Assembly: GCF_001277995.1 (NCBI RefSeq)
Contig: NZ_CP009220.1
Coordinates: forward strand, 2,696,411-2,760,410
Origin: Corynebacterium deserti GIMN1.010
GTDB taxonomy: Bacteria > Actinomycetota > Actinomycetes > Mycobacteriales > Mycobacteriaceae
DNA: 64,000 nt
Direction: 5' to 3'
The translations under genes and the position numbers were made by a program. The notes beneath the pieces were generated by a model. The model saw only the letters and a list, made by a program, of their open reading frames with translations. It was not told the DNA's origin and searched no databases. How positions within the stretch are numbered: the first letter of the stretch is position 1; each line of letters starts with the position of its first letter. Positions 38,567-46,362 of this stretch are shown one piece after another.

Positions 38567-39247
38567 CTAAACCACCGTCTCTTGCCACGGCAGCGGGCTG
38601 TCAGTCCAGCGGATAACGTCCCAGCTTCCAAATTTCTTGCCGTTGGGTTCTAGTACCACGAAGCGGCAGTTTCCCAGGTAGGTGTTGAAGGCAAAGTTGG
38701 GATCCACCCCGGTTGCGTGTGTTGCCACGATGCGAATGACGGCGCCGTGGCTGACCACAGCTACATCGCGATCATCATCCAAGTCGTGGCTGTCCATAAT
38801 CTGATCCAAGGTGGGCTGGTATCGGCGCAACACGTCCTTGTAGGTTTCACCGCCGGGTAGCGCTGCGGTGGGATCGCCGTGAAGCCAACCGCTTAGTGCT
38901 TTGGTGTAGTTGATGTGGGCTTCTTCGTCGCCACGCATCTCAAAGTCGCCGACGTTAACTTCGTGGATGCCACTCACCACGTCGAGAGGCACCGTGCCTG
39001 GTTCTAGGTCGCGGGCTTTTTCAAACGTCTTGGTGGCGAGCACCGCTGTTTGTTGGGCACGCAACACGATGGAGCTGTAGACGTGTGCGAGTCTATCGCC
39101 GGAGTAGGTGGCTAGTTCATGGCCTACTTCGAGGGCTTGTTTGCGCCCCATCTCGGTGAGTTCTGCACCTGGTGGGCGGGTATCCAGCAGGTGTTTGACG
39201 TTGTTGTAGGTTTGCCCATGACGAAGCAAAATGATCCGACCGGCCAT
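38567..39247 (-). CDS. Histidine phosphatase (phosphoglycerate-mutase-like)
   Basis: 226 residues from ATG 39247, 2 bp after the pheA stop; the longer frame would overlap pheA by 39 bp. The catalytic RHGQT begins at residue 9, and the second histidine is in VVSHGAVIRIV. The length and the GDEEAHINY segment suit a broad-specificity phosphatase rather than a glycolytic mutase. It is coupled to pheA, so a role near aromatic amino acid or phosphate metabolism is possible but unproven. Confidence 0.88.
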   Translation of the reverse strand: MAGRIILLRHGQTYNNVKHLLDTRPPGAELTEMGRKQALEVGHELATYSGDRLAHVYSSIVLRAQQTAVLATKTFEKARDLEPGTVPLDVVSGIHEVNVGDFEMRGDEEAHINYTKALSGWLHGDPTAALPGGETYKDVLRRYQPTLDQIMDSHDLDDDRDVAVVSHGAVIRIVATHATGVDPNFAFNTYLGNCRFVVLEPNGKKFGSWDVIRWTDSPLPWQETVV

Positions 39248-39249
39248 GG

Positions 39250-40197
39250 TTAATTGAGTGTCCTTCCCTCGCTGGCTGCGCGGACCCATTCGTCCGCCTT
39301 TTGTAGCTTAGCTAGTTGGTCGGTTTGTGGCGTGCTGTCTTCTGCGCGGTTCGAGGGCCAGGATCCCACGAAGACGAGTTCTTCGGCGTGAAGATACAGT
39401 GCGCGGAGTGCTTCAGCAACGGGGATATCGCGGATGTGTCCTGCGATGTCGAGGTGGAATCGGTAAGTGCCAAATACTTTGCGCGTGGGACGGGATTCAA
39501 TCCGGGTGAGGTCAACGCCACGGATGGCAAATTCGTTGAGGGCGCGCACGAGGCTGCCGGGCACATTCGGTAGAGAGAAAATAACTGAGGTGCGGTCGTG
39601 GCCGGTGGGTTCCGCGACGGCGGTTTGTGCACGCACGGCAACAAATCGGGTGCGGGCACCGCGCACGTCCGCCACATCATCTACCAGGCGTTCCAGGCCG
39701 AAAAGTTGGGCGGCGCGCGGTGGTGCGGCGGCGGCATCGGCAGTGCCCTCGGCCACCATTTGGGCACCGGCACCGTTGGAACTTGCGGAAAGGTAGGTGG
39801 CCTCCGGAATGTTGGTTGCCATCCAGTTTTTCACTTGTTGGTACCCAACGGGGTGGGTGGCCAGGGTTTTTACGTCGGCAAGCGTTGTTCCTGGTCGCAC
39901 CATGATGGAAAACGCTATGTCGAGTTCTTCTTCGGCGATGATCTGCACGTTGGAGCCCTGGTCGAGGGCGTCGAAGGTGGGGGTGACGGGGCCGTCGACA
40001 AAGTTTTCAATAGCGACTACCGCAAACTCCGCCTCGCCACTGCGCACAGCGTCGACGGCTTCTTGCGGCGATTTTGCTGGTAGCTGCTCAATTTCACCGT
40101 CGCCGAACACTCCGGCGTCGGCAAATTTGTAGAGGGCTTCTTCCGTGAAGGTTCCGGCTGGCCCTAAATAGGCCACAACAGTTGGTGCGTCGCTCAT
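39250..40197 (-). CDS. pheA: Prephenate dehydratase
   Basis: 315 residues, monofunctional PheA without a chorismate mutase domain. The catalytic domain starts YLGPAGTFTEEAL and contains AIENFVDGPV, and RGARTRFVAV holds the family Thr-Arg-Phe motif. The C-terminal ACT regulatory domain (about 200-285) has PGSLVRALNEFA and ESRPTRKVFGTYRF, the phenylalanine-binding pattern, so feedback inhibition by phenylalanine is expected. It converts prephenate to phenylpyruvate. It is divergent from the amidase gene across 39 bp. Confidence 0.97.
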   Translation of the reverse strand: MSDAPTVVAYLGPAGTFTEEALYKFADAGVFGDGEIEQLPAKSPQEAVDAVRSGEAEFAVVAIENFVDGPVTPTFDALDQGSNVQIIAEEELDIAFSIMVRPGTTLADVKTLATHPVGYQQVKNWMATNIPEATYLSASSNGAGAQMVAEGTADAAAAPPRAAQLFGLERLVDDVADVRGARTRFVAVRAQTAVAEPTGHDRTSVIFSLPNVPGSLVRALNEFAIRGVDLTRIESRPTRKVFGTYRFHLDIAGHIRDIPVAEALRALYLHAEELVFVGSWPSNRAEDSTPQTDQLAKLQKADEWVRAASEGRTLN

Positions 40198-40236
40198 GGT
40201 TACACAGCTTAACCCGCCGAACTAAGGTGGGAGTTC

Positions 40237-41376
40237 ATGTCTGTTGCTCAATTAGCCAACCGCTTGGCCCAGCTGTCTCCTACCGAGCATGGTTTTGCCT
40301 GGTTCGATCCTGAAATCACCGCTGGACACGGCGTCGGTCCGCTGCATGGCATGGTGATTCCGGCCAAAGACCTCAACGATGTGGCAGGCATGCCCACGGC
40401 GTTTGGCAATGCGAACCGGCGCGCGACGGCAACGCAGACGGACCCGTTTATCCAACGCCTGATTAGCCGTGGCGCGATCATCGCAGGCAAAACCCAAACA
40501 AGCGAGCTCGGCATGACAGCGTACTGTGAGCCCATCGGCATGGACGCACCCGACAACCCTATCTTGCCTGGTCATACGCCCGGCGGATCATCTGGTGGTG
40601 CAGCGGTTGCTGTTGCCAGATCGCTTGTCGACGCCGCCCACGCCTCAGACGGCGGCGGCTCGATTCGGGTTCCGGCCGCCGCATGCGGACTGGTCGGGTT
40701 TAAACCCGCGCACGATTCCAGAGGCGCAAACCCGTCCACGCAGGGGTTTATCACCCGTGACGTCGCCACTCAAGCGCGGCTGCATGCACTGCAACCACGC
40801 ACCAGGCGCCTGCGCATCGGCGTGCTCGCTGAGCCCATCCATGCCAATTCGCTTGTGGACGCCTCCTTCCTCACCACCCTCAATTCGACCGCGCACCTGC
40901 TTGAACAGGCAGGCCACGAGATTATTTCTGTCGGTGTCCCCTATGGTTCGTGGGCCTTTGGAGCCTATACGGAATGCTTCATGGCAAAGTCAGCTGCCAT
41001 CACCGACCCCGGCAGCCCCATCGTCGCGTGGCTTGCCGAGCACGGCCGCGCACTGTCACCCCATCAACGCAAGTCGTGTGTGCGCGCTTTTGACTCTGTA
41101 GCAAGCACCGTACACGAGGCATGGGACATCGACGTTTTACTTACTCCTACCTTGGCTTTTACCCCTCCCAAGATAGGCCATTTCTCCTCTCTTTCACCCG
41201 AAGAAGACTTCCTGGAACAAACCCGGTGGACCCCGTGGGCCACACTGTTCAACATGACCGGTGGCGCTGCCATCAGCATTCCTATCGACGGGGTCAGCAT
41301 CCATCTAGGTGCCATTCGTGCCGATAATGAAGACATCCTGGGTCTTGCAGCATTTCTTGAGGAGGCCGTCGCATGA
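40237..41376 (+). CDS. Amidase-signature family hydrolase
   Basis: 379 residues. The Ser-cisSer-Lys triad elements are visible: the lysine in IPAKDLNDV, the glycine/serine-rich HTPGGSSGGAAVAVA, and the nucleophile in DGGGSIRVPAA. It is shorter than the usual 450-500 residues; sequence between about 170 and 190 is reduced, so it may be a compact variant. GGTGGGAG lies upstream of the ATG. The substrate is unknown. Its stop overlaps the ATG of the next gene (ATGA), which indicates a two-gene operon. Confidence 0.85.
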   Translation: MSVAQLANRLAQLSPTEHGFAWFDPEITAGHGVGPLHGMVIPAKDLNDVAGMPTAFGNANRRATATQTDPFIQRLISRGAIIAGKTQTSELGMTAYCEPIGMDAPDNPILPGHTPGGSSGGAAVAVARSLVDAAHASDGGGSIRVPAAACGLVGFKPAHDSRGANPSTQGFITRDVATQARLHALQPRTRRLRIGVLAEPIHANSLVDASFLTTLNSTAHLLEQAGHEIISVGVPYGSWAFGAYTECFMAKSAAITDPGSPIVAWLAEHGRALSPHQRKSCVRAFDSVASTVHEAWDIDVLLTPTLAFTPPKIGHFSSLSPEEDFLEQTRWTPWATLFNMTGGAAISIPIDGVSIHLGAIRADNEDILGLAAFLEEAVA

Positions 41377-42095
41377 CCACCAGCTCAGCGCGCGTCAAAG
41401 CGGAAATCCTGATCGTTCTCGCCATCACCTTTGGCATGAGCGGCCTGCGCTCGATCCTTCGGCTCATCGACGACCTCCTCTCCCCCGTCGCCCTCAACGA
41501 ACAGCAAGTAGCTCTTAACAGCTCGATGGCCAACTCCGCATGGCTGGACTTTGCCCTCCAGATCTGTTCGGCGGGCGTGCTGTTTTCGTGGGGAGCACTC
41601 GCCATCTACTTACTTGGCGAACGTTTTCCGCATCTTCGTGCCAGCGATTGGGGATGGGGAGCAAGCCTTGCAGCTACCATCGGCATTCCTGGGCTCGTTT
41701 TCTATGCAAGCGCCGTCCACCTGGGACTATCAAAAGAAGTAGTGCCCACCACCTTTGAAACCTGGTGGAAAATCCCCGTACTACTCATCTGGTCAGCTGC
41801 CAATGCCTTTGGCGAAGAAGTCGTGGTGGTGTGGTGGTTGATCTCCAGGCTAAAACACCTTAAGTGGGGAGTGCCTGCAGCGATCCTCGCATCGTCAATC
41901 CTGCGCGGTTCTTACCACCTCTACCAGGGTGTATCGGCAGGATTCGGCAACATCATCATGGGCGTGGTGTTCGCCTACTCCTATCACAAGACCGGCAAAA
42001 TCTGGCCCCTCGTTATCGCACACTTTTTGATCGATGCTGTGGCGTTTGTGGGCTACTCCGCCATCGGGGGCAATCTCAGTTGGCTAGGTCTCTAA
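41373..42095 (+). CDS. CPBP-family intramembrane protease-like protein
   Basis: 240 residues with about six to eight transmembrane segments. The CPBP (Abi, type II CAAX protease-like) motifs are recognisable: EEVVVVW where EExxxR is usual, LRGSYHLYQG for the second, and IAHFLIDA for the third. The arginine of motif 1 is valine here, so proteolytic activity is doubtful or altered. The gene is translationally coupled to the amidase gene. It ends this block; a long hairpin and then the pilus cluster follow. Confidence 0.8.
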   Translation: MTTSSARVKAEILIVLAITFGMSGLRSILRLIDDLLSPVALNEQQVALNSSMANSAWLDFALQICSAGVLFSWGALAIYLLGERFPHLRASDWGWGASLAATIGIPGLVFYASAVHLGLSKEVVPTTFETWWKIPVLLIWSAANAFGEEVVVVWWLISRLKHLKWGVPAAILASSILRGSYHLYQGVSAGFGNIIMGVVFAYSYHKTGKIWPLVIAHFLIDAVAFVGYSAIGGNLSWLGL

Positions 42096-42131
42096 GTAGA
42101 GACTTTTAAGTCAACTTATAGGAATTTTTTC

Positions 42132-42168
42132 ATTGGATGAAGCTGTGAGACTGACAGCTACATCCAAT
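42132..42168 (+). terminator. Long inverted repeat, terminator of the amidase-CPBP operon
   Basis: Arms ATTGGATGAAGCTGT and ACAGCTACATCCAAT pair over 15 bp with one mismatch around the loop GAGACTG, 36 bp after the CPBP stop. T-rich sequence lies on both sides. It marks the left edge of the pilus cluster. Confidence 0.75.
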
Positions 42169-42547
42169 TTAATATTGCGCTTATCGATTAATTTTCCACA
42201 AAGATCAGACGATGAAACCATCTCATATTGGTTTATCCTAGGCTACATTTCACTCACTTATGGGTAACAAATATCCTGTGAACATTATAAATTCACCCGA
42301 CAATTTCACCCCCGTCTAAATTGATATTTTCTCCATATTCACCGGTAGAGCAGGTATTATTATCTTAATTTTTCCTGTGCAGTAACTTAGCTACATTTAC
42401 CCCTTTTGTTTCCGCAAAAAAATCATTAGCGTGAATAATGTTAGTGCCACCGCACAGGAAATAGGTTCAATCTATTAATGTTCTGCACCAAAAACCTATC
42501 GGGAGCGACTAATGCAGCCTTCACTTCCCTTCTAACTTAGGAACGCA
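42169..42547 (+). promoter_or_regulatory. AT-rich leader region of the pilus cluster
   Basis: About 380 bp with no gene and visibly lower GC than the neighbours. It must contain the promoter for the first pilin. Several AT-rich -10-like hexamers occur (for example GAATAAT near 42435), but none is paired with a convincing -35, so no site is assigned. TTAGGAA provides the pilin ribosome site. Confidence 0.5.
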
Positions 42548-44065
42548 ATGAAGAAGAATCACAAGCGGATTTCCGCCGCTGTACTCAGCCTTGCACTTGG
42601 TTTCTCCATCGCAGGCGCCCCAGCATTTGCGCCTTTCGCCAGTGCACAAACCACCATCACCGCGGGGGAAGCATCCACGGTCGATCTCACCGCCAAGGTG
42701 TCACTGACCATCAACAAGTACGACAGTCTCCCAGTCACGAATCCTCTAGCTTTGCCAGGCCTGCCTCGGACTGATGCAACCTTTGACATTAAGCGCATCC
42801 CACTGACCAACGAACTTGATACCTTGGCAGGTTGGCAAGAACTCGCAGCTTTCGATAGCACAGACCCTGCATCCCTTGCGCTTCCCACCACCTTCACCAT
42901 GACGACTGTTGGTGGCACAATTACGGAAACAAACACCTCCCAGCCATTGCTCACCGTTGGCGCATACCTGGTGGTTGAGCAGCCAAAGGCTGGCTTCACC
43001 GAAGCGGCTCCATTTGTGGTAACACTTCCATTCACCGACTCGACCACCGGCGACTGGAGTTACGACCAGGTCGTTCACCCAAAGAACCAGGCAAACATCA
43101 ACATCGATAAGGACGTTGTCGATCTTGGTGCAACCCTTGGCAGCACTTCGGCATACACCATCTCAGCACCACTTCCAGCTGGTGACCTCACCACGCTCGT
43201 AATCTCCGATGATTTGCCAGCACAGCTTGGCCCTGCGACTGGTGTGACTATCTACACCCGGACCGGCGGTGTCGACACCGCTTTCACCACGAGCGATACT
43301 GACATTGAAACCACTGTTGGCGACGGCAACGTGCTGTCCGTTGCCTTCGGCGCAGATGACCGCGATACGCTTCAAGGCCTGCGTCTAACTAATGCGGATC
43401 TGGAAATTGTCATTAAGTTCAATTCACAGATCGTAGCGCTGCCTGCAGTTGGCGGCTCAATCATCAACCATGCTGAGATCGATCTTGGCGGCGGACTGGA
43501 ATACTCTACCTCTGATCCAGATAACCCAAATCCAGGTGCTGAGACCCGCCTAGGCGCTCTCACCATCAACAAGCGGGACGCTTCAGGCAATCTCATCGCC
43601 AGCGCTCCCACTGAAGGCGCGGAGTTCCAGCTCTGGCGCTGCGACACCTCCAATGGTGGTTCCCTAGAAGTCCGTGGAAACGCACTTTCCGCGGGCACCT
43701 CCAGCCAAACAACCCTTTCCACGGGCACCAGTGGTACGGTAACGATTCAAGGCGTTCAGGTAATTGACTTCTTCAATGGAGCTCAGCCAGGCGCCAATGC
43801 TTCAGACAAGCTCTGTGTCGTGGAAACCAAGGCACCTGCTGGATTTGTGCTGAATCCAGAACCACAAGAGATTCAATTCAACACTGTCACCACTACGGAT
43901 CCATACGACATGGTAGTTAGTGTGACAAACCTCGCGGAAGATGATGTCGTCAACCTCCCAGAAACCGGTGGTAACGGAACCATGGCAATGATCGCTGCTG
44001 GCGTCCTCGTTGCTGCTGCTGGCGGAGCTGCTGCTGTACGCGGAAACCGCGCACGCAACAAGTAG
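42548..44065 (+). CDS. Major pilin, SpaA-type, LPETG-anchored
   Basis: 505 residues. The signal peptide ends near ASAQ (residue 34). A pilin motif WSYDQVVHPK ends at K179, the likely isopeptide lysine; it departs from the WxxxVxVYPK consensus at two positions. CnaB-type domains follow, with the E-box ETKAPAGF and a cysteine pair (WRC ... KLC) as in SpaA-type pilins. The sorting signal is LPETG at 470-474, then a hydrophobic helix and a basic tail. It is the probable shaft subunit, polymerised by the adjacent class C sortase. Order and features mirror spaA-srtA-spaB-spaC of C. diphtheriae. Confidence 0.92.
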   Translation: MKKNHKRISAAVLSLALGFSIAGAPAFAPFASAQTTITAGEASTVDLTAKVSLTINKYDSLPVTNPLALPGLPRTDATFDIKRIPLTNELDTLAGWQELAAFDSTDPASLALPTTFTMTTVGGTITETNTSQPLLTVGAYLVVEQPKAGFTEAAPFVVTLPFTDSTTGDWSYDQVVHPKNQANINIDKDVVDLGATLGSTSAYTISAPLPAGDLTTLVISDDLPAQLGPATGVTIYTRTGGVDTAFTTSDTDIETTVGDGNVLSVAFGADDRDTLQGLRLTNADLEIVIKFNSQIVALPAVGGSIINHAEIDLGGGLEYSTSDPDNPNPGAETRLGALTINKRDASGNLIASAPTEGAEFQLWRCDTSNGGSLEVRGNALSAGTSSQTTLSTGTSGTVTIQGVQVIDFFNGAQPGANASDKLCVVETKAPAGFVLNPEPQEIQFNTVTTTDPYDMVVSVTNLAEDDVVNLPETGGNGTMAMIAAGVLVAAAGGAAAVRGNRARNK

Positions 44066-44117
44066 TAACAACCCCTGATCAGGTGATTTTCACCCGTGAA
44101 TAACTCCTGATCACCGA

Positions 44118-44146
44118 CGCGCGACCGGCAAAACGCTGGTCGCGCG
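44118..44146 (+). promoter_or_regulatory. Hairpin between the major pilin gene and its sortase
   Basis: A 9-bp perfect GC-rich stem (CGCGCGACC / GGTCGCGCG, 11-base loop) in the 108-bp spacer, without a T-run. A palindrome CCTGATCAGG lies just before it. It may stabilise the upstream pilin mRNA or attenuate read-through, so that pilin exceeds sortase. Confidence 0.5.
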
Positions 44147-44173
44147 CACGGCATTCAACGTGAAGAGACAACA

Positions 44174-45049
44174 ATGGGCGCCACCACATCACCAGCACCC
44201 AAGCACGCGTCTTCAAAGAAGAGCTCGCTTGGCTATCAGCTGCGCTTTGTGGTGGCGCCCATTACTCTTGTCCTCATTGGCTTAAGCATCATGCTGGCTC
44301 CGGTTGTCTCCACGCAGTACCACAACTGGCAGTTCGGGCAGGAGGCGCGGCAATACTCGCAGGAGATTGCTCGTCAAGAGGAAGCCACCCTCGCGGCGGA
44401 GCTTCTTGAGGCGCAGGAGTGGAATGCATACGCACACACTCCTCAGGCAATTGATCCATGGACGGGCGCAGTCGATCCGAATACCCAGGAATACCAGCAT
44501 TACCTCGAACAACTAAATATTCTTCCCTCGATGGCCAGGGTGCGCGTCCCATCAGTTGGCATTGATTTGCCGATTTACCACGGAACGGATGAAGAAACCC
44601 TCGCTAAAGGAGTAGGCCACCTTTATGGAACGGACCTACCTGTTGGCGGGGTGGGAACTCATTCAGTACTAACAGGTCATACGGGAATTGCTACGGCGAC
44701 TCTCTTTGACAACCTCAGTGAGGTCTCCCTAGGTGATCTCATTGCTGTGGACGCCCTCGGAGAAACTCACACCTACCAGGTAAAAGACATTAACGTCGTT
44801 TTGCCTGACAACACCGATTCTATCCAGGTAGATCCACACAGCGATCTTCTCACTCTCATCACCTGCACACCTTACGGCATCAATTCTCACCGGCTGCTCG
44901 TCACCGGCGAACGTGTCTTTGATCAAGCTGTCCCAGAGCAATCCCCCTTTGTCATCCAGCCGTGGATGCTGTGGGCGTTGGGTCTGAGCCTCGCGATCAT
45001 TGCGATCACCACGTTGTGGATTGTTCTACGCAAGAAAGGCTCTCAATGA
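44174..45049 (+). CDS. Class C (pilin-polymerising) sortase, copy 1
   Basis: 291 residues with an N-terminal and a C-terminal transmembrane helix, as in class C sortases. The catalytic triad is H169 (TGHTG), C231 (TLITCTPYG) and R240 (NSHRLLVTG). A lid with a DPW motif (AIDPWTGAVDP) precedes the catalytic barrel and would cover the active site. It joins pilins by isopeptide bonds between a sorting-signal threonine and the pilin-motif lysine. Its TGA overlaps the ATG of the next pilin gene. Confidence 0.92.
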   Translation: MGATTSPAPKHASSKKSSLGYQLRFVVAPITLVLIGLSIMLAPVVSTQYHNWQFGQEARQYSQEIARQEEATLAAELLEAQEWNAYAHTPQAIDPWTGAVDPNTQEYQHYLEQLNILPSMARVRVPSVGIDLPIYHGTDEETLAKGVGHLYGTDLPVGGVGTHSVLTGHTGIATATLFDNLSEVSLGDLIAVDALGETHTYQVKDINVVLPDNTDSIQVDPHSDLLTLITCTPYGINSHRLLVTGERVFDQAVPEQSPFVIQPWMLWALGLSLAIIAITTLWIVLRKKGSQ

Positions 45050-46287
45050 AACGGGTTTTCCTTCTCTTCGTAGCATTCCTGGTTTTTCTCACACCAACGA
45101 ATGCTCACGCACAGGACCGAAATTACGGATCAATCACGCTCTACAAAGAGTCGAGTACCTTTGATTCGCCAGGTCAAAGCCTTGCAGGCATTGAATTCCA
45201 GCTGAACCGCCTCAGTGATATTGACATCATGACGGAAGAGGGACGACAGAGTTTAGCGTCGTTAAGCGTAGAACAGGTGTTGCGCGGCGAGGTGCCTATC
45301 GACGCGCCCCTCACCCAGCGCACCACCGCCGAGGGCGACCGCGGCGTCGCCCGGTTCACCGACCTGCCTCTGGGCGCGTACCTTGTGCAGGAAAATCCCA
45401 CGCGCACCGGCGATGTGTCGCGAAGCGTGAGCGCGCCGTTTTTTGTCAGCCTGCCGTACACCAGCGTTGATGGGCTGCATTATGACGTCGCCGGCAAGCC
45501 AAAGACGCAGCCAGTGACCATCGTGAAAAGCGCCGATACTGAGACGCTGCGCCGCGGACAGATCTTTAACTACATTCTTGACAGCTCCGTTCCCGCACCC
45601 GATACCGCGGGGCAGCTGCACCGTTACGTTATTCACGACACTATCCCTGAAGGCCTAAGCTTCAACAACAGCCACTCCATTGAGATGCGCGCCCACGATT
45701 ACAGCACCACTCTTGCCGAGGGCACGCACTACAACCTTGAGGTTATCGACCGCCGCGCCATTACCATTCGCTTCACCACCGAAGGCCTTGCGGAGCTGGC
45801 CCGTGCGCGCACCGAGCATTTCGACCTCACCGTGCATTTCACCTTCAACGTCCGCGCCGCGAACAACCTGGAAAACGGCACCGTGCTGATCAACATCGCC
45901 TACCTCTACCCCGACGGTTACCCAGAGCCAGGCGAATTTGATGCGAGCTTCTCCCAAAACGATGTCCGCAACATTCCTTCCAACGAAGTCATCCTAACCG
46001 TCAACAACGACCGCCCAGGTCCTGTGATTCCAGGCTTCCCAACTTTCCCGACCCGACCAACCCCACCTACTCCAACTGAGCAGGTTCCAGGGGTGACACC
46101 AAGCCGCCCGAGTCCCACCAGTCCCACCGCGCAAATTGCTGGTGTGCAACCAGATGGTGGAAGTGGTCAACAACGCGACCCACTGGCATCGACCGGTGCC
46201 AACGTGATCGCCGCGATTGTGTTGGGACTCATCCTCGCTGCCATTGGTGTGTTCCTCATCTGGAGGAGGCCTTCCGATGAACGTTAA
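45046..46287 (+). CDS. Minor (probably basal) pilin with LASTG sorting signal
   Basis: 413 residues from ATG 45046, which overlaps the sortase stop; the longer frame to 44962 lies wholly inside the sortase gene. Signal peptide ends at AHAQ. CnaB-like domains follow with ITLYKES, GAYLVQE (an E-box-like strand) and a second unit from TQPVTIVKSAD. A Pro/Thr-rich stalk precedes the LASTG signal at 380-384 and a membrane helix. C. diphtheriae SpaB, the basal pilin, also follows the sortase gene and has an LAxTG signal, which is why a basal role is preferred. Confidence 0.85.
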   Translation: MKRVFLLFVAFLVFLTPTNAHAQDRNYGSITLYKESSTFDSPGQSLAGIEFQLNRLSDIDIMTEEGRQSLASLSVEQVLRGEVPIDAPLTQRTTAEGDRGVARFTDLPLGAYLVQENPTRTGDVSRSVSAPFFVSLPYTSVDGLHYDVAGKPKTQPVTIVKSADTETLRRGQIFNYILDSSVPAPDTAGQLHRYVIHDTIPEGLSFNNSHSIEMRAHDYSTTLAEGTHYNLEVIDRRAITIRFTTEGLAELARARTEHFDLTVHFTFNVRAANNLENGTVLINIAYLYPDGYPEPGEFDASFSQNDVRNIPSNEVILTVNNDRPGPVIPGFPTFPTRPTPPTPTEQVPGVTPSRPSPTSPTAQIAGVQPDGGSGQQRDPLASTGANVIAAIVLGLILAAIGVFLIWRRPSDER

Positions 46288-46362
46288 CCTCCGGTTATTC
46301 CAACCACCACAAGGTACTTCTTTAGCTTTATCCACCCCGTTCCAGCCAGCGAGGTCAACACG

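Noticed and set aside
44962..45045. Longer N terminus for the LASTG pilin
   Set aside because: It lies inside the sortase gene. The ATG at 45046 directly precedes a good signal peptide.
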